This document shows, one piece after another, positions 1-7,075 of a stretch of DNA of 11,466 nucleotides. Within the stretch, counting starts at the first letter, position 1. Each line of letters begins with the position of its first letter. The translations under genes were made by a program, and so were the position numbers. This DNA is from DASQFD01 sp035633255 (lineage in GTDB: Bacteria > Actinomycetota > Actinomycetes > Actinomycetales > Dermatophilaceae): NCBI GenBank assembly GCA_035633255.1, contig DASQFD010000126.1, forward strand, positions 1-11,466, given 5' to 3'. A model generated the notes under the pieces. That model ran no database searches and was not told the DNA's origin. It saw only the letters and a program-made list of their open reading frames with translations.

Positions 1-4
1 ATCC

Positions 5-2626
5 GTGAACCGTCCGCGCCGCACCCGTCTCCTCGCCGCCGTCACCGGCGGCGCGCTGGCCACCGCACTGCTGCCGGCGGCGCTCTTCGCGCCCGCCGCC
101 GCCGCCGGCGCCTGCGACGAGCCGTCGACGCCCATCCCCACCGTGCAGGGGAGTGGCGCGACCGTCGCGGTGACCGGCCCGGTGACCGTGCAGGGTGTCG
201 TCGTGGGTGACTACGAGGGCCCGTCGCCGGCGCTGCGCGGCTTCTTCGTGCAGGACCCCGTGGGTGATGGCGACCCGGCCACCTCCGACGGGATCTTCGT
301 CTTCGAGGGCAGCAACGCCGACGCCGTGACGCTCGGCGACGTCGTGCGCGTCACGGGTACGGCCGGGGAGAACCAGGGCCAGTCGCAGGTGAGCGCCGGC
401 ACGGTGGTGCGCTGCGCGCAGGGCACCGGGACGGTGGCTCCCACGGATGTCACCCTCCCGGTCGCGGGCAGCACGGCGCTGGAGCGGGTCGAGGGCATGC
501 TCGTGCGGCTGCCGCAGCGGCTGGCGGTGACCGAGCACTTCCAGCTCGGCCGCTTCGGGCAGGTGGTGCTCACCTCCCAGGAGCGGCTGCGCCAGCCGAC
601 CGACGTCGTCCCGCCCGGACCGCAGGCACGGGCGCTGCAGGCCGCGAACGACCTGGACCGGCTGGTCGTCGACGACGCCTCGCAGGCCCAGAACCCCGAC
701 CCCGTGCCGTTCGGCCGCGAGGGCCGGCCGCTGTCCGCGACGAACACCCTGCGCGGGGGTGACACGGCGACCGGTGCCGTGGGGGTCATGACCTTCACGT
801 GGGCCGGGAACGCCGCCAGCGGCAACGCCTACCGGCTCCGGCCGCTGGGCGCCCTCGGCGGCGCGATCCGCTTCCAGCCGACCAACCCGCGGCCGGCCGG
901 GCCGCCGGCCGTGGGCGGCGGAGTCCGGGTGGCCGGGATGAACCTCCTCAACTGGTTCGACACCGTCGACGGCCTCCCCGACCCGGCCGGCAACGACCGC
1001 TGCACGCTGGGCGTGGGCGGCGCGCCGACCGACTGCCGGGGCGCGGACACGGCCGCGGAGCTGGAGCGGCAGGCCGCCAAGACGGTGAGCGCCGTGCTCG
1101 GCACGGGCGCCTCGGTCGTCGGGTCCACCGAGGTGGAGAACGACGGCTACGGCGCGGACAGCGCGCTCGCCGACATCGTCCGCCGGCTCGACGCGGCCAC
1201 CGCCCCGGGCACCTGGGCGTTCGTCGACGCCGACGCCGGCACCGGGACCGTCAACGCCCTCGGCGCCGATGCCATCAAGGTGGCCCTCCTCTACCGCCCG
1301 GCGGACGTGACACCCGTCGGCCGCACGGCCGCGCTCGCCACCACGTCGTTCCTCACCGGCGGGGACTCCAGCGCCCGCAACCGGGCAGCGCTCGCGCAGG
1401 CGTTCCGGGACAACGCCACCGGCGGCACCGTCGTCGCGACCGTCAACCACCTCAAGAGCAAGGGGAGCGCGTGCGACACGCCCGACACCGGTGACGGTCA
1501 GGGCAACTGCGCGGCGGTCCGCACGGCCGCGGCCGGCGAGCTCGCCGCGTGGCTCGGCACCGACCCGACCGGCGCCGGGGACGACGACGTGCTCGTCCTC
1601 GGGGACCTCAACTCCTACGCCCGCGAGGACCCGGTGCAGGCCCTGCGCGACGCCGGGCTGACCGACCTGCTCCAGCGGCACGCCGGCGCGGACTCCTACT
1701 CCTACGCGTTCGACGGCCAGTGGGGCCGCCTCGACCACGCGCTGGCCTCGAGCGCGCTGACCGGCCAGGTCACCGGCGCTGCCGAGTGGCACGTCAACGC
1801 CGACGAGCCCTCCGTCCTCGACTACAACCTCGACTTCAAGACCCCGGCGCTGCAGGCCTCGCTCTACGCGCCGGACGCCTTCCGGGCCGCCGACCACGAC
1901 CCGGTGCTGGTCGGGCTCGACCTCACCAACGCCGCTCCGGCCGTGGGGCCGGTGACCGGCCCGGTCGAGGGGCCGGGTGGCTCGGTGCGGGTCGGGCAGC
2001 CCGTCACGGTCACCGCGCCCTTCACCGACGCCGACCGCTTCGACGGCCACACCGCCACGGTCGACTGGGGCGACGGCACCACCACGCCGGCGACGGTCAC
2101 CGATGGCACGGTGACCGCCACCCACACGTATGCCGCGCCCGGCCTCTACCGCGTCACCGTGACCGTCACGGACTCCTTCGGCAACGCGGGATCGGCGTGC
2201 CTGGAGCGGCTCGTCGTCGTCGACCCGGCTGCGGGGCGCGTGACCGGTGGCGGATGGGTGCAGTCCCCGGCAGGGGCCGTGGTCGGCGCCCCCGATGTGG
2301 CAGGCAAGGCGGCCTTCGAGGTGTCGGCCCACTATGCCAGGGACGGCAGCCGGCTCGACGGGACGTTCTCCTACCGCCTCCCAGCGGGCGGCCTCGCGCT
2401 GGAGACCACGTCGCTGGACTGGCTCGTCGTGCGTGACGGCACCGCGCGGCTCTCGGGTCCGGTCCGCATCGTCGGCGTGCCGGGTGCCCGGGTCGAGGTG
2501 ACGCTGCTCGACGGTGGGCGCTCCGCCGGTGACGTGCTGCACGTCGTGGTCACCGACCCGGGCGGGCGGGTCACGTACGACTCCGGTCGATCGCCGGTGC
2601 GCGGTCAGGTGAGCGTCCACGGGTGA
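5..2626 (+). CDS. Secreted ExeM/NucH-type extracellular endonuclease with PKD and C-terminal VTGGGW domain
   Basis: This is probably an exported metal-dependent nuclease that degrades extracellular DNA, for nutrient scavenging or biofilm and DNA turnover. An 873-residue product begins at a GTG four bases inside the window; the N-terminus is a convincing signal peptide (basic RPRRTR, hydrophobic core to about residue 30, AAAAGA cleavage region), so this start is plausible although its RBS lies outside. Residues 43-140 form the OB-fold segment typical of NucH proteins (VQGSG, GVVVGDY, GFFVQD). Residues 307-640 are an endonuclease/exonuclease/phosphatase domain with NLLNWF (313-318), EVEN (376-379), NHLKSKG (481-487), GDLN (533-536), a YSYxFDGQ...LDH segment (565-578) and ADHDPV (629-634). 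A PKD domain follows (about 645-740, DWGDG at 687-691). A final domain (746-873) opens with VTGGGW and resembles the 'post-COAP' module of secreted actinobacterial proteins. There is no LPxTG or C-terminal membrane anchor, so it is likely soluble. The family call is firm; the substrate is inferred. Confidence 0.9.
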   Translation: MNRPRRTRLLAAVTGGALATALLPAALFAPAAAAGACDEPSTPIPTVQGSGATVAVTGPVTVQGVVVGDYEGPSPALRGFFVQDPVGDGDPATSDGIFVFEGSNADAVTLGDVVRVTGTAGENQGQSQVSAGTVVRCAQGTGTVAPTDVTLPVAGSTALERVEGMLVRLPQRLAVTEHFQLGRFGQVVLTSQERLRQPTDVVPPGPQARALQAANDLDRLVVDDASQAQNPDPVPFGREGRPLSATNTLRGGDTATGAVGVMTFTWAGNAASGNAYRLRPLGALGGAIRFQPTNPRPAGPPAVGGGVRVAGMNLLNWFDTVDGLPDPAGNDRCTLGVGGAPTDCRGADTAAELERQAAKTVSAVLGTGASVVGSTEVENDGYGADSALADIVRRLDAATAPGTWAFVDADAGTGTVNALGADAIKVALLYRPADVTPVGRTAALATTSFLTGGDSSARNRAALAQAFRDNATGGTVVATVNHLKSKGSACDTPDTGDGQGNCAAVRTAAAGELAAWLGTDPTGAGDDDVLVLGDLNSYAREDPVQALRDAGLTDLLQRHAGADSYSYAFDGQWGRLDHALASSALTGQVTGAAEWHVNADEPSVLDYNLDFKTPALQASLYAPDAFRAADHDPVLVGLDLTNAAPAVGPVTGPVEGPGGSVRVGQPVTVTAPFTDADRFDGHTATVDWGDGTTTPATVTDGTVTATHTYAAPGLYRVTVTVTDSFGNAGSACLERLVVVDPAAGRVTGGGWVQSPAGAVVGAPDVAGKAAFEVSAHYARDGSRLDGTFSYRLPAGGLALETTSLDWLVVRDGTARLSGPVRIVGVPGARVEVTLLDGGRSAGDVLHVVVTDPGGRVTYDSGRSPVRGQVSVHG

Positions 2627-2645
2627 GCGCCGGCCCGGAAGGCAC

Positions 2646-2676
2646 TTGACCCTCCCGTGGCGTGAGGCGGCACCGT
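2646..2676 (+). promoter_or_regulatory. MerR-type promoter and operator of the TipA-like gene
   Basis: A TTGACC -35 element (2646-2651) and a -10-like CACCGT (2671-2676) are separated by 19 bp, the long spacer typical of MerR-regulated promoters. The spacer holds an imperfect dyad centred at 2659: arms 2651-2658 and 2660-2667 pair at 6 of 8 positions, with outer CCTC/GAGG. This is where MerR-family activators bind and untwist the DNA. The downstream gene is itself a TipA-type MerR protein, so autoregulation is the natural inference. The -10 is followed by 7 nt and then ATG, so the transcript may be leaderless. Confidence 0.75.
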
Positions 2677-2683
2677 GGAGGAC

Positions 2684-3472
2684 ATGACCGCGACGAGCCG
2701 GGAGAACGGGGCGCTCACCGTCGGCCGGGTGGCCGCCGAGCTGGGCGTCACGGTGCGGACCCTGCACCACTACGACGAGCTGGGCCTGGTGGCGCCGAGC
2801 GGGCGCACCGCGGCGGGCTACCGGCTCTACACCCGCGAGGACCTCGCGCGCCTCGCGACCGTCGTCACCTACCGGCGGCTCGGCCTCCCCCTCGAGGAGG
2901 TCGCGGCGCTGCTGCGTGGCGACGGCACGCCGACGGAGCACCTGCTGCGCCAGCGTGACGCGGTCCGGACCCGCCTGGGTGAGCTCACCGAGCTCGCCCG
3001 GGCCATCGACCGAGCACTGGAGGCCAGCATGAATGACCGACCCGCGACCACGGCGGAGCTCCGCGAGCTCTTCGGCACCGGGTACTCCGAGGAGTACCGG
3101 GCCGAGGCGCAGGAGCGGTGGGGCGACACCGACGCCTGGCGGCAGAGCCAGGCCCGGACGAGCCGCTACACCAGGGCGGACTGGGAGGAGGTCAGGGCCG
3201 AGGGGGAGCGTGCCACGCGGGCGCTCCTCGACGCCAAGCGTGCCGGGCTCCCGCCCGACTCCGAGGCCGCCATCGAGGCGGCCGAGGCGCACCGGATGCA
3301 CATCCACACGCGGTTCTACGACTGCTCGCCCCAGTTCCACGAGAGCCTCGGCCGGATGTACGTCGACGACCCCCGCTTCACTGCGCAGTACGACGACGGG
3401 TACGCCGAGCCCGGCCTCGCGGCATACGTCCGCGACGCCATCGCCGCCAACGCCGGGCGCCGGCACGGCTGA
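2684..3472 (+). CDS. TipA-type MerR family transcriptional regulator with TipAS antibiotic-binding domain
   Basis: The product is 262 residues. The N-terminus (about 11-80) is a MerR winged helix (LTVGRVAAELGV, then RTLHHYDELGLV and GYRLYT), followed by a coiled-coil linker (about 85-115). Residues 118-262 are a TipAS domain, seen in ERWGDTDAWRQS (144-155), YTRADW (162-167), FYDCSPQFHESL (211-222) and GLAAYVRDAIAAN (244-256). In Streptomyces TipAL this domain binds thiopeptides such as thiostrepton, forming a covalent link through a cysteine. C214, in the FYDC segment, is the equivalent candidate. I chose ATG 2684 over the in-frame GTG at 2675 because the MerR-type -10 ends 7 nt upstream, so the GTG would probably not be transcribed. 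The protein likely activates its own promoter; no obvious resistance gene adjoins it. The natural ligand is unknown. Confidence 0.93.
   Translation: MTATSRENGALTVGRVAAELGVTVRTLHHYDELGLVAPSGRTAAGYRLYTREDLARLATVVTYRRLGLPLEEVAALLRGDGTPTEHLLRQRDAVRTRLGELTELARAIDRALEASMNDRPATTAELRELFGTGYSEEYRAEAQERWGDTDAWRQSQARTSRYTRADWEEVRAEGERATRALLDAKRAGLPPDSEAAIEAAEAHRMHIHTRFYDCSPQFHESLGRMYVDDPRFTAQYDDGYAEPGLAAYVRDAIAANAGRRHG
3019..3031 (+). promoter_or_regulatory. Internal RBS and ATG for a TipAS-like short product
   Basis: Inside the TipA-type gene, GGAGG (3019-3023) lies 5 nt before an in-frame ATG (3029-3031). Translation from here would give a 147-residue protein (to 3472) containing just the ligand-binding domain. 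Streptomyces lividans tipA makes such a short form, TipAS (about 144 residues), from an internal start. The predicted start here falls at the equivalent boundary, just before the ...ELFG...ERWG block. Good sequence evidence; use of the site is inferred. Confidence 0.65.
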
Positions 3473-3493
3473 GGCGGCGGCGGGGCCCGCGCC

Positions 3494-3499
3494 TACGCT
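3494..3499 (+). promoter_or_regulatory. -10 element of the FAD/Fe-S dehydrogenase gene (leaderless type)
   Basis: TACGCT matches the TAnnnT -10 pattern and is followed by exactly 7 nt and the ATG at 3507, which would place the transcript start at or within a base of the start codon. No Shine-Dalgarno is visible before this ATG and no clear -35 is seen. Its context is nearly identical (17 of 19 bases) to the one before tmk at 6436-6454. Confidence 0.55.
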
Positions 3500-3506
3500 G
3501 GGCCGC

Positions 3507-6431
3507 ATGCCGGGCACCAGGCGCACCACGCCGGATACCGAGGCGGCCGGCGACGTGGTCGCGGCCCTGCACCGGGCCGGCGTCCCCGAGTCCTCGGACT
3601 CGCGGCTGGACCGGGTGCTGCACGCCTCGGACGCCTCGCTCTACCGCGTCGAGCCGCTCGCCGTCACCGCCCCCCGGGACCGCGACGAGCTCGTCGCGGT
3701 CACCGAGGTGTGCCGCGCCCTCGGCGTCCCGCTCACCCTGCGCGGCGCCGGCACCTCGATCGCCGGCAACGCCGTGGGGCCGGGCGTGGTCGCCCTGACC
3801 CGGCACGTCGACCGGGTGCTCGAGGTGGACGGCGAGGCCGGCACCGCCGTCGTCGAGCCGGGCGTGGTGCACGCCGCGCTGCAGCGCCGGGCCCTGCCGC
3901 TCGGCTGGCGCTACGGCCCGGACCCGTCGACCCACGACCGCGCGACGCTCGGCGGCATGGTCGGCAACAACGCCTGCGGCTCGCGGGCGCTCGGCTACGG
4001 CCGCACCAGCGACACCGTCCTCGGCCTCGACGTCGTGGCGGGTACCGGTGACCGGCTCGTCCTCGGTGACCTCGACGGGGCGGCCTCCGCCGCCACGACC
4101 GCGACCCGGGGCCTCGTCGACGCGCTGACCGGGGTCGTCGCCAGCGACCTCGCCACCGTCCGCACCGAGTGCGGCCGGTTCCCCCGCCAGGTGTCCGGCT
4201 ACTCCCTCGAGCACCTCCTCCCCGAGCGCGGGCCCGACCTCCCCCGCTTCCTCGTGGGCAGCGAGGGCACCCTCGCGACCGTGCTGCGGGCCAGGGTGCG
4301 GCTCGCCCGGGAGCCGGCGGCCCGCACCCTGGTCGCCCTCGGCTACCCCTCGATGGTCGAGGCGGCCGACGCCGTCCCCGCCGTCCTCCGGCACCGCCCG
4401 GTCGCCTGCGAGGGCCTGGACGCCCGGATCGTCGACGTCGTCCGGGCCCGCCGCGGCCCGGCGGCGGTGCCCCCGCTGCCCCGGGGCGCGGGCTGGCTCT
4501 TCGTCGAGCTCACGGGTGGGACCCCGGAGGAGGTCGCCGCCGCGGCGACCTCGCTCGTGGCGGACGCCGGCGCCCTCGACGCCCTCGTCGTGCCCGACCG
4601 GACGGCCGCCGCGGCGCTGTGGCGGATCCGGGAGGACGGCGCCGGCCTGTCCTCCCGCACCCCCGCGGGGGCGCCGGCCCACGCCGGGTGGGAGGACGCC
4701 GCCGTCCCCCCCGAGCGGCTCGGCTCCTACCTGCGGGGCTTCGAGTCGCTGCTCGAGGGCCACGGGCTCACCGGCCTGCCGTACGGCCACTTCGGCGACG
4801 GCTGCCTGCACATCCGCATCGACTTCCCGCTGGACCGTCCGGGCGGCACCACGGCTTACCGGTCCTTCGTCGAGGACGCGGCCCGGCTGGCCGCCGCCCA
4901 CGGCGGCTCGGTCTCCGGCGAGCACGGTGACGGGCGGGCCCGCAGCGAGCTGCTGCCGCTCATGTACTCCCCCCGGGTGCTGGCGCTCTTCGAGCAGGTC
5001 AAGGACGTGATGGACCCGCGCCGGCTGCTCAACCCGGGCGTCCTCGTCGACCCCGACCCGCTCGACGCCGCCATCCGCGTCGCCGCCGCCCGGCCGGTCA
5101 CCCGCCGGGAGCTGCCCGGCCTCGCCCTGGCCCTCGAGCGCGACGGCGGCGACCTGTCCCGGGCGGTCCACCGCTGCACCGGGGTCGGGACGTGCCTCGC
5201 CGACCACGGTGACCGTGGCGCGGTGATGTGCCCCAGCTACCTGGCCACCGGCCGCGAGCAGGACTCCACCCGGGGGCGGGCCCGGGTGCTGCAGGACGTG
5301 GTGGCCGGTCGCCTCGGTCCGGACGGCTGGCGCTGCGCCGAGCTCGCCGAGGTGCTCGACCTCTGCCTCGCGTGCAAGGGGTGCGCGACCGACTGCCCGA
5401 CCGGCACCGACGTGGCGGCCTACAAGAGCCAGGCCCTGGCGCAGCGGTACCGGCGGCGCCCGCGCCCGAGGTCGCACTACGCGCTCGGGTGGCTTCCGAC
5501 GTGGACCCGGCTGGGTGCCTGCGTGCCGGGTGGGCTCGCGCTGGCCGCCACACTCCTGGGTATGCCGTGGGCGCGCCGCCTGCTCGCCCGCGCCGGTGGG
5601 GTGGACGCGCGCCGGGAGCTGCCGGCGCCGGCCCGGGAGACGTTCCGGGCCTGGTTCGCCGGGCGGGCGGCTCCACCGGGGGAGCCGGTGTCCGAGCCGC
5701 GCGAGGTGGTGCTCTTCGTCGACACGTTCACCGACGCCTTCGCGCCCGAGGTGGGCCGGGCGGCGGTCTCGGTGCTGGAGGAGGCCGGGCACCGGGTGCT
5801 GGTCACCGACCAGGCGGTCTGCTGCGGCCTGACCTGGGCCTCGACCGGGCAGCTGGGCACGGCGCGGCGCCGGGGCAGTGCGGCGGTGGCGGCCCTGCTG
5901 CCGCACGTGCGGGCCGGAAGGCCGGTCGTCGGCCTGGAGCCCTCCTGCCTGGCGACGCTGCGGTCCGACGTCCCCGAGCTGGTGCCGGCGGCGACGGCGG
6001 GGGCGGCCCGCGAGGTCGCCGCCGCGACGCGCACCCTCGCCGAGGTGCTCGCCTCGAGCCCGGGATGGCCGGTGCCCGACCTCTCCGACGTCCGCGCCGT
6101 GGCACAGCCCCACTGCCACCAGCACGCCGTGCTGGGGTTCGGGCCGGATGCGGCGCTGCTCCGGGCGGCCGGTGCGCGGGTGGACGTGGTGGGGGGGTGC
6201 TGCGGCCTGGCCGGGAACTGGGGGCTGGAGCCCGGCCACCACGACGTCTCCGTGGCGGTCGCCGGGCTCGAGCTGTTGCCGGCCGTGGAGCGGCTGGGGG
6301 CGGGCGGTGTGGTGCTCGCCGACGGCTTCAGCTGCCGCACGCAGCTCGCCTCGCTGACGGGGGTGCGCGGGGTGCACCTCGCCGAGCTCCTGGACTCCCG
6401 CACGCCGGCGGGGCGCCGGCGGCCGGCGTGA
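3507..6431 (+). CDS. FAD-binding and Fe-S-binding 2-hydroxyacid dehydrogenase (YdiJ-type, glycolate oxidase/D-lactate dehydrogenase-like)
   Basis: This is a 974-residue flavoprotein that probably oxidises a D-2-hydroxyacid (D-lactate, D-2-hydroxyglutarate or similar) and passes electrons through Fe-S centres to the respiratory chain. Residues 45-270 are an FAD_binding_4 domain (RGAGTSIAGNAVG at 79-91, GGMVGNNACGSRALGYGRTSD at 149-169, FLVGSEGTL at 248-256). Residues 270-515 are the FAD-oxidase C-terminal domain, with metal-site candidates H428, H435 and E472-H473 (GHFGDGCLH, GEHGDG) and the terminal LLNPG. A ferredoxin-like dicluster region follows: C557, C563 and C575 (MCPSY), then C620, C623, C626 and C630 (CLACKGCATDCP). 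Cysteine-rich CCG-type repeats end the protein (VCCG 771-774, EPSC 811-814, PHCHQH 868-873, GGCCG 896-900). The frame stays open upstream to 3033, but that part overlaps the MerR gene and reads as low-complexity shadow, so ATG 3507 with its -10 is preferred. Fusion of glcD-like and glcF-like parts is normal for this family. The substrate is not determined. Confidence 0.9.
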   Translation: MPGTRRTTPDTEAAGDVVAALHRAGVPESSDSRLDRVLHASDASLYRVEPLAVTAPRDRDELVAVTEVCRALGVPLTLRGAGTSIAGNAVGPGVVALTRHVDRVLEVDGEAGTAVVEPGVVHAALQRRALPLGWRYGPDPSTHDRATLGGMVGNNACGSRALGYGRTSDTVLGLDVVAGTGDRLVLGDLDGAASAATTATRGLVDALTGVVASDLATVRTECGRFPRQVSGYSLEHLLPERGPDLPRFLVGSEGTLATVLRARVRLAREPAARTLVALGYPSMVEAADAVPAVLRHRPVACEGLDARIVDVVRARRGPAAVPPLPRGAGWLFVELTGGTPEEVAAAATSLVADAGALDALVVPDRTAAAALWRIREDGAGLSSRTPAGAPAHAGWEDAAVPPERLGSYLRGFESLLEGHGLTGLPYGHFGDGCLHIRIDFPLDRPGGTTAYRSFVEDAARLAAAHGGSVSGEHGDGRARSELLPLMYSPRVLALFEQVKDVMDPRRLLNPGVLVDPDPLDAAIRVAAARPVTRRELPGLALALERDGGDLSRAVHRCTGVGTCLADHGDRGAVMCPSYLATGREQDSTRGRARVLQDVVAGRLGPDGWRCAELAEVLDLCLACKGCATDCPTGTDVAAYKSQALAQRYRRRPRPRSHYALGWLPTWTRLGACVPGGLALAATLLGMPWARRLLARAGGVDARRELPAPARETFRAWFAGRAAPPGEPVSEPREVVLFVDTFTDAFAPEVGRAAVSVLEEAGHRVLVTDQAVCCGLTWASTGQLGTARRRGSAAVAALLPHVRAGRPVVGLEPSCLATLRSDVPELVPAATAGAAREVAAATRTLAEVLASSPGWPVPDLSDVRAVAQPHCHQHAVLGFGPDAALLRAAGARVDVVGGCCGLAGNWGLEPGHHDVSVAVAGLELLPAVERLGAGGVVLADGFSCRTQLASLTGVRGVHLAELLDSRTPAGRRRPA
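6401..6430 (+). terminator. Possible hairpin at the 3' end of the dehydrogenase gene
   Basis: CACGCCGGC (6401-6409) and GCCGGCGTG (6422-6430) form a perfect 9-bp inverted repeat with a 12-nt loop. It ends at the stop codon and lies just before the tmk -10. No T-tract follows, so it may be a GC-rich hairpin that limits read-through, or simply chance in a GC-rich coding end. Confidence 0.35.
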
Positions 6432-6438
6432 CCTGGCC

Positions 6439-6444
6439 TACGCT
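6439..6444 (+). promoter_or_regulatory. -10 element of tmk (leaderless type)
   Basis: TACGCT is followed by exactly 7 nt and the ATG at 6452. It lies only 8 nt after the upstream stop codon, so tmk-holB probably has its own promoter and does not depend on read-through. No convincing -35 or Shine-Dalgarno is seen. Confidence 0.55.
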
Positions 6445-6451
6445 CGGCGGC

Positions 6452-7075
6452 ATGACGGTGCGCGGGGTCCTGATCGCCCTGGAGGGCGGAGACGGTGCCG
6501 GCAAGTCGACCCAGTCACGGCTGCTCGCCGAGGCCCTGGAGGTGGCCGGCCACCGCGTCCTTCTCACCCGGCAGCCGGGCGGGACCGCGCTCGGGCAGGC
6601 GATCCGCGACCTCGTGCTCCACGGCGACCACGTCGCGCCGCGGGCGGAGGCGCTGCTCTTCGCGGCGGACAAGGCCCAGCACGTGGACGAGGTCGTGCGG
6701 CCGGCCCTGCGTCGCGGTGAGGTCGTGGTCACCGACCGGTGGACCGACTCCTCGGTGGCGTACCAGGGCGCCGGGCGCGACCTCGGCGCGGCCGACGTCC
6801 ACGACCTGCAGATGTGGGCGGTCGACGGGCTGGTGCCCGACCTCACCGTGGTCGTCGACGTCCCGCCCGAAGAGGGCCGGCGCCGTCGCGGCGCCGAGCA
6901 CGACCGGCTCGAGGCCGAGGACGACCCCTTCCACGACGCCACCCGCCAGCACTTCCTGGCCGTGGCGGCCGGGAGCCCCGAGCGCTACGTGGTCGTCGAC
7001 GGCACCCTGGCCCCGGGTGCGGTGCACGCCGCGGTTCGGGACCGGCTCGTCGACATGGAGGTGCTTCCCCGGTGA
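6452..7075 (+). CDS. tmk: Thymidylate kinase (dTMP kinase)
   Basis: This cytosolic enzyme phosphorylates dTMP to dTDP using ATP, an essential step in dTTP synthesis. The product has 207 residues, the usual size. The P-loop is at 11-20 (EGGDGAGKST); the dTMP-site RQPGGTALGQAIRDL segment is at 40-54; the DR motif is at 95-96, followed by W97 and SSVAYQGAGR (100-109), which contains family-typical dTMP contacts. An Arg-rich LID-like region is at 141-152. The ATG at 6452 is supported by the -10 element 7 nt upstream; the frame stays open far upstream but without family similarity. The stop codon overlaps the GTG of holB (GTGA, 7072-7075), giving translational coupling. One small oddity is DRW where DRY, DRF or DRH is common. 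Confidence 0.96.
   Translation: MTVRGVLIALEGGDGAGKSTQSRLLAEALEVAGHRVLLTRQPGGTALGQAIRDLVLHGDHVAPRAEALLFAADKAQHVDEVVRPALRRGEVVVTDRWTDSSVAYQGAGRDLGAADVHDLQMWAVDGLVPDLTVVVDVPPEEGRRRRGAEHDRLEAEDDPFHDATRQHFLAVAAGSPERYVVVDGTLAPGAVHAAVRDRLVDMEVLPR
7057..7074 (+). promoter_or_regulatory. Shine-Dalgarno and GTG start of holB
   Basis: GGAGGTG (7057-7063), inside the end of tmk, lies 8 nt before the GTG at 7072 that overlaps the tmk stop. This strong site fixes the holB start and contrasts with the SD-less ATGs of genes that have their own promoters. Confidence 0.75.

Noticed and set aside
799..1494. Alternative-frame ORF within the nuclease gene
   Set aside because: It is an Arg-rich shadow typical of high-GC coding DNA, and all EEP motifs are in the main frame.
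2675..2683. GTG at 2675 as the start of the TipA-type regulator
   Set aside because: It overlaps the MerR -10 element, so it would lie upstream of the likely transcript start; ATG 2684 fits the family N-terminus.
3033..3506. Upstream extension of the dehydrogenase frame to an ATG at 3033
   Set aside because: It overlaps the TipA-type gene and translates to S/R/P/T-rich low-complexity sequence; a -10 and ATG at 3507 explain the start better.
3378..6377. 999-codon open frame on the minus strand opposite the dehydrogenase gene
   Set aside because: It is a GC-bias shadow: its translation is low-complexity (G, A, R, P, H-rich) with no motif, while the plus strand shows full FAD and Fe-S signatures.
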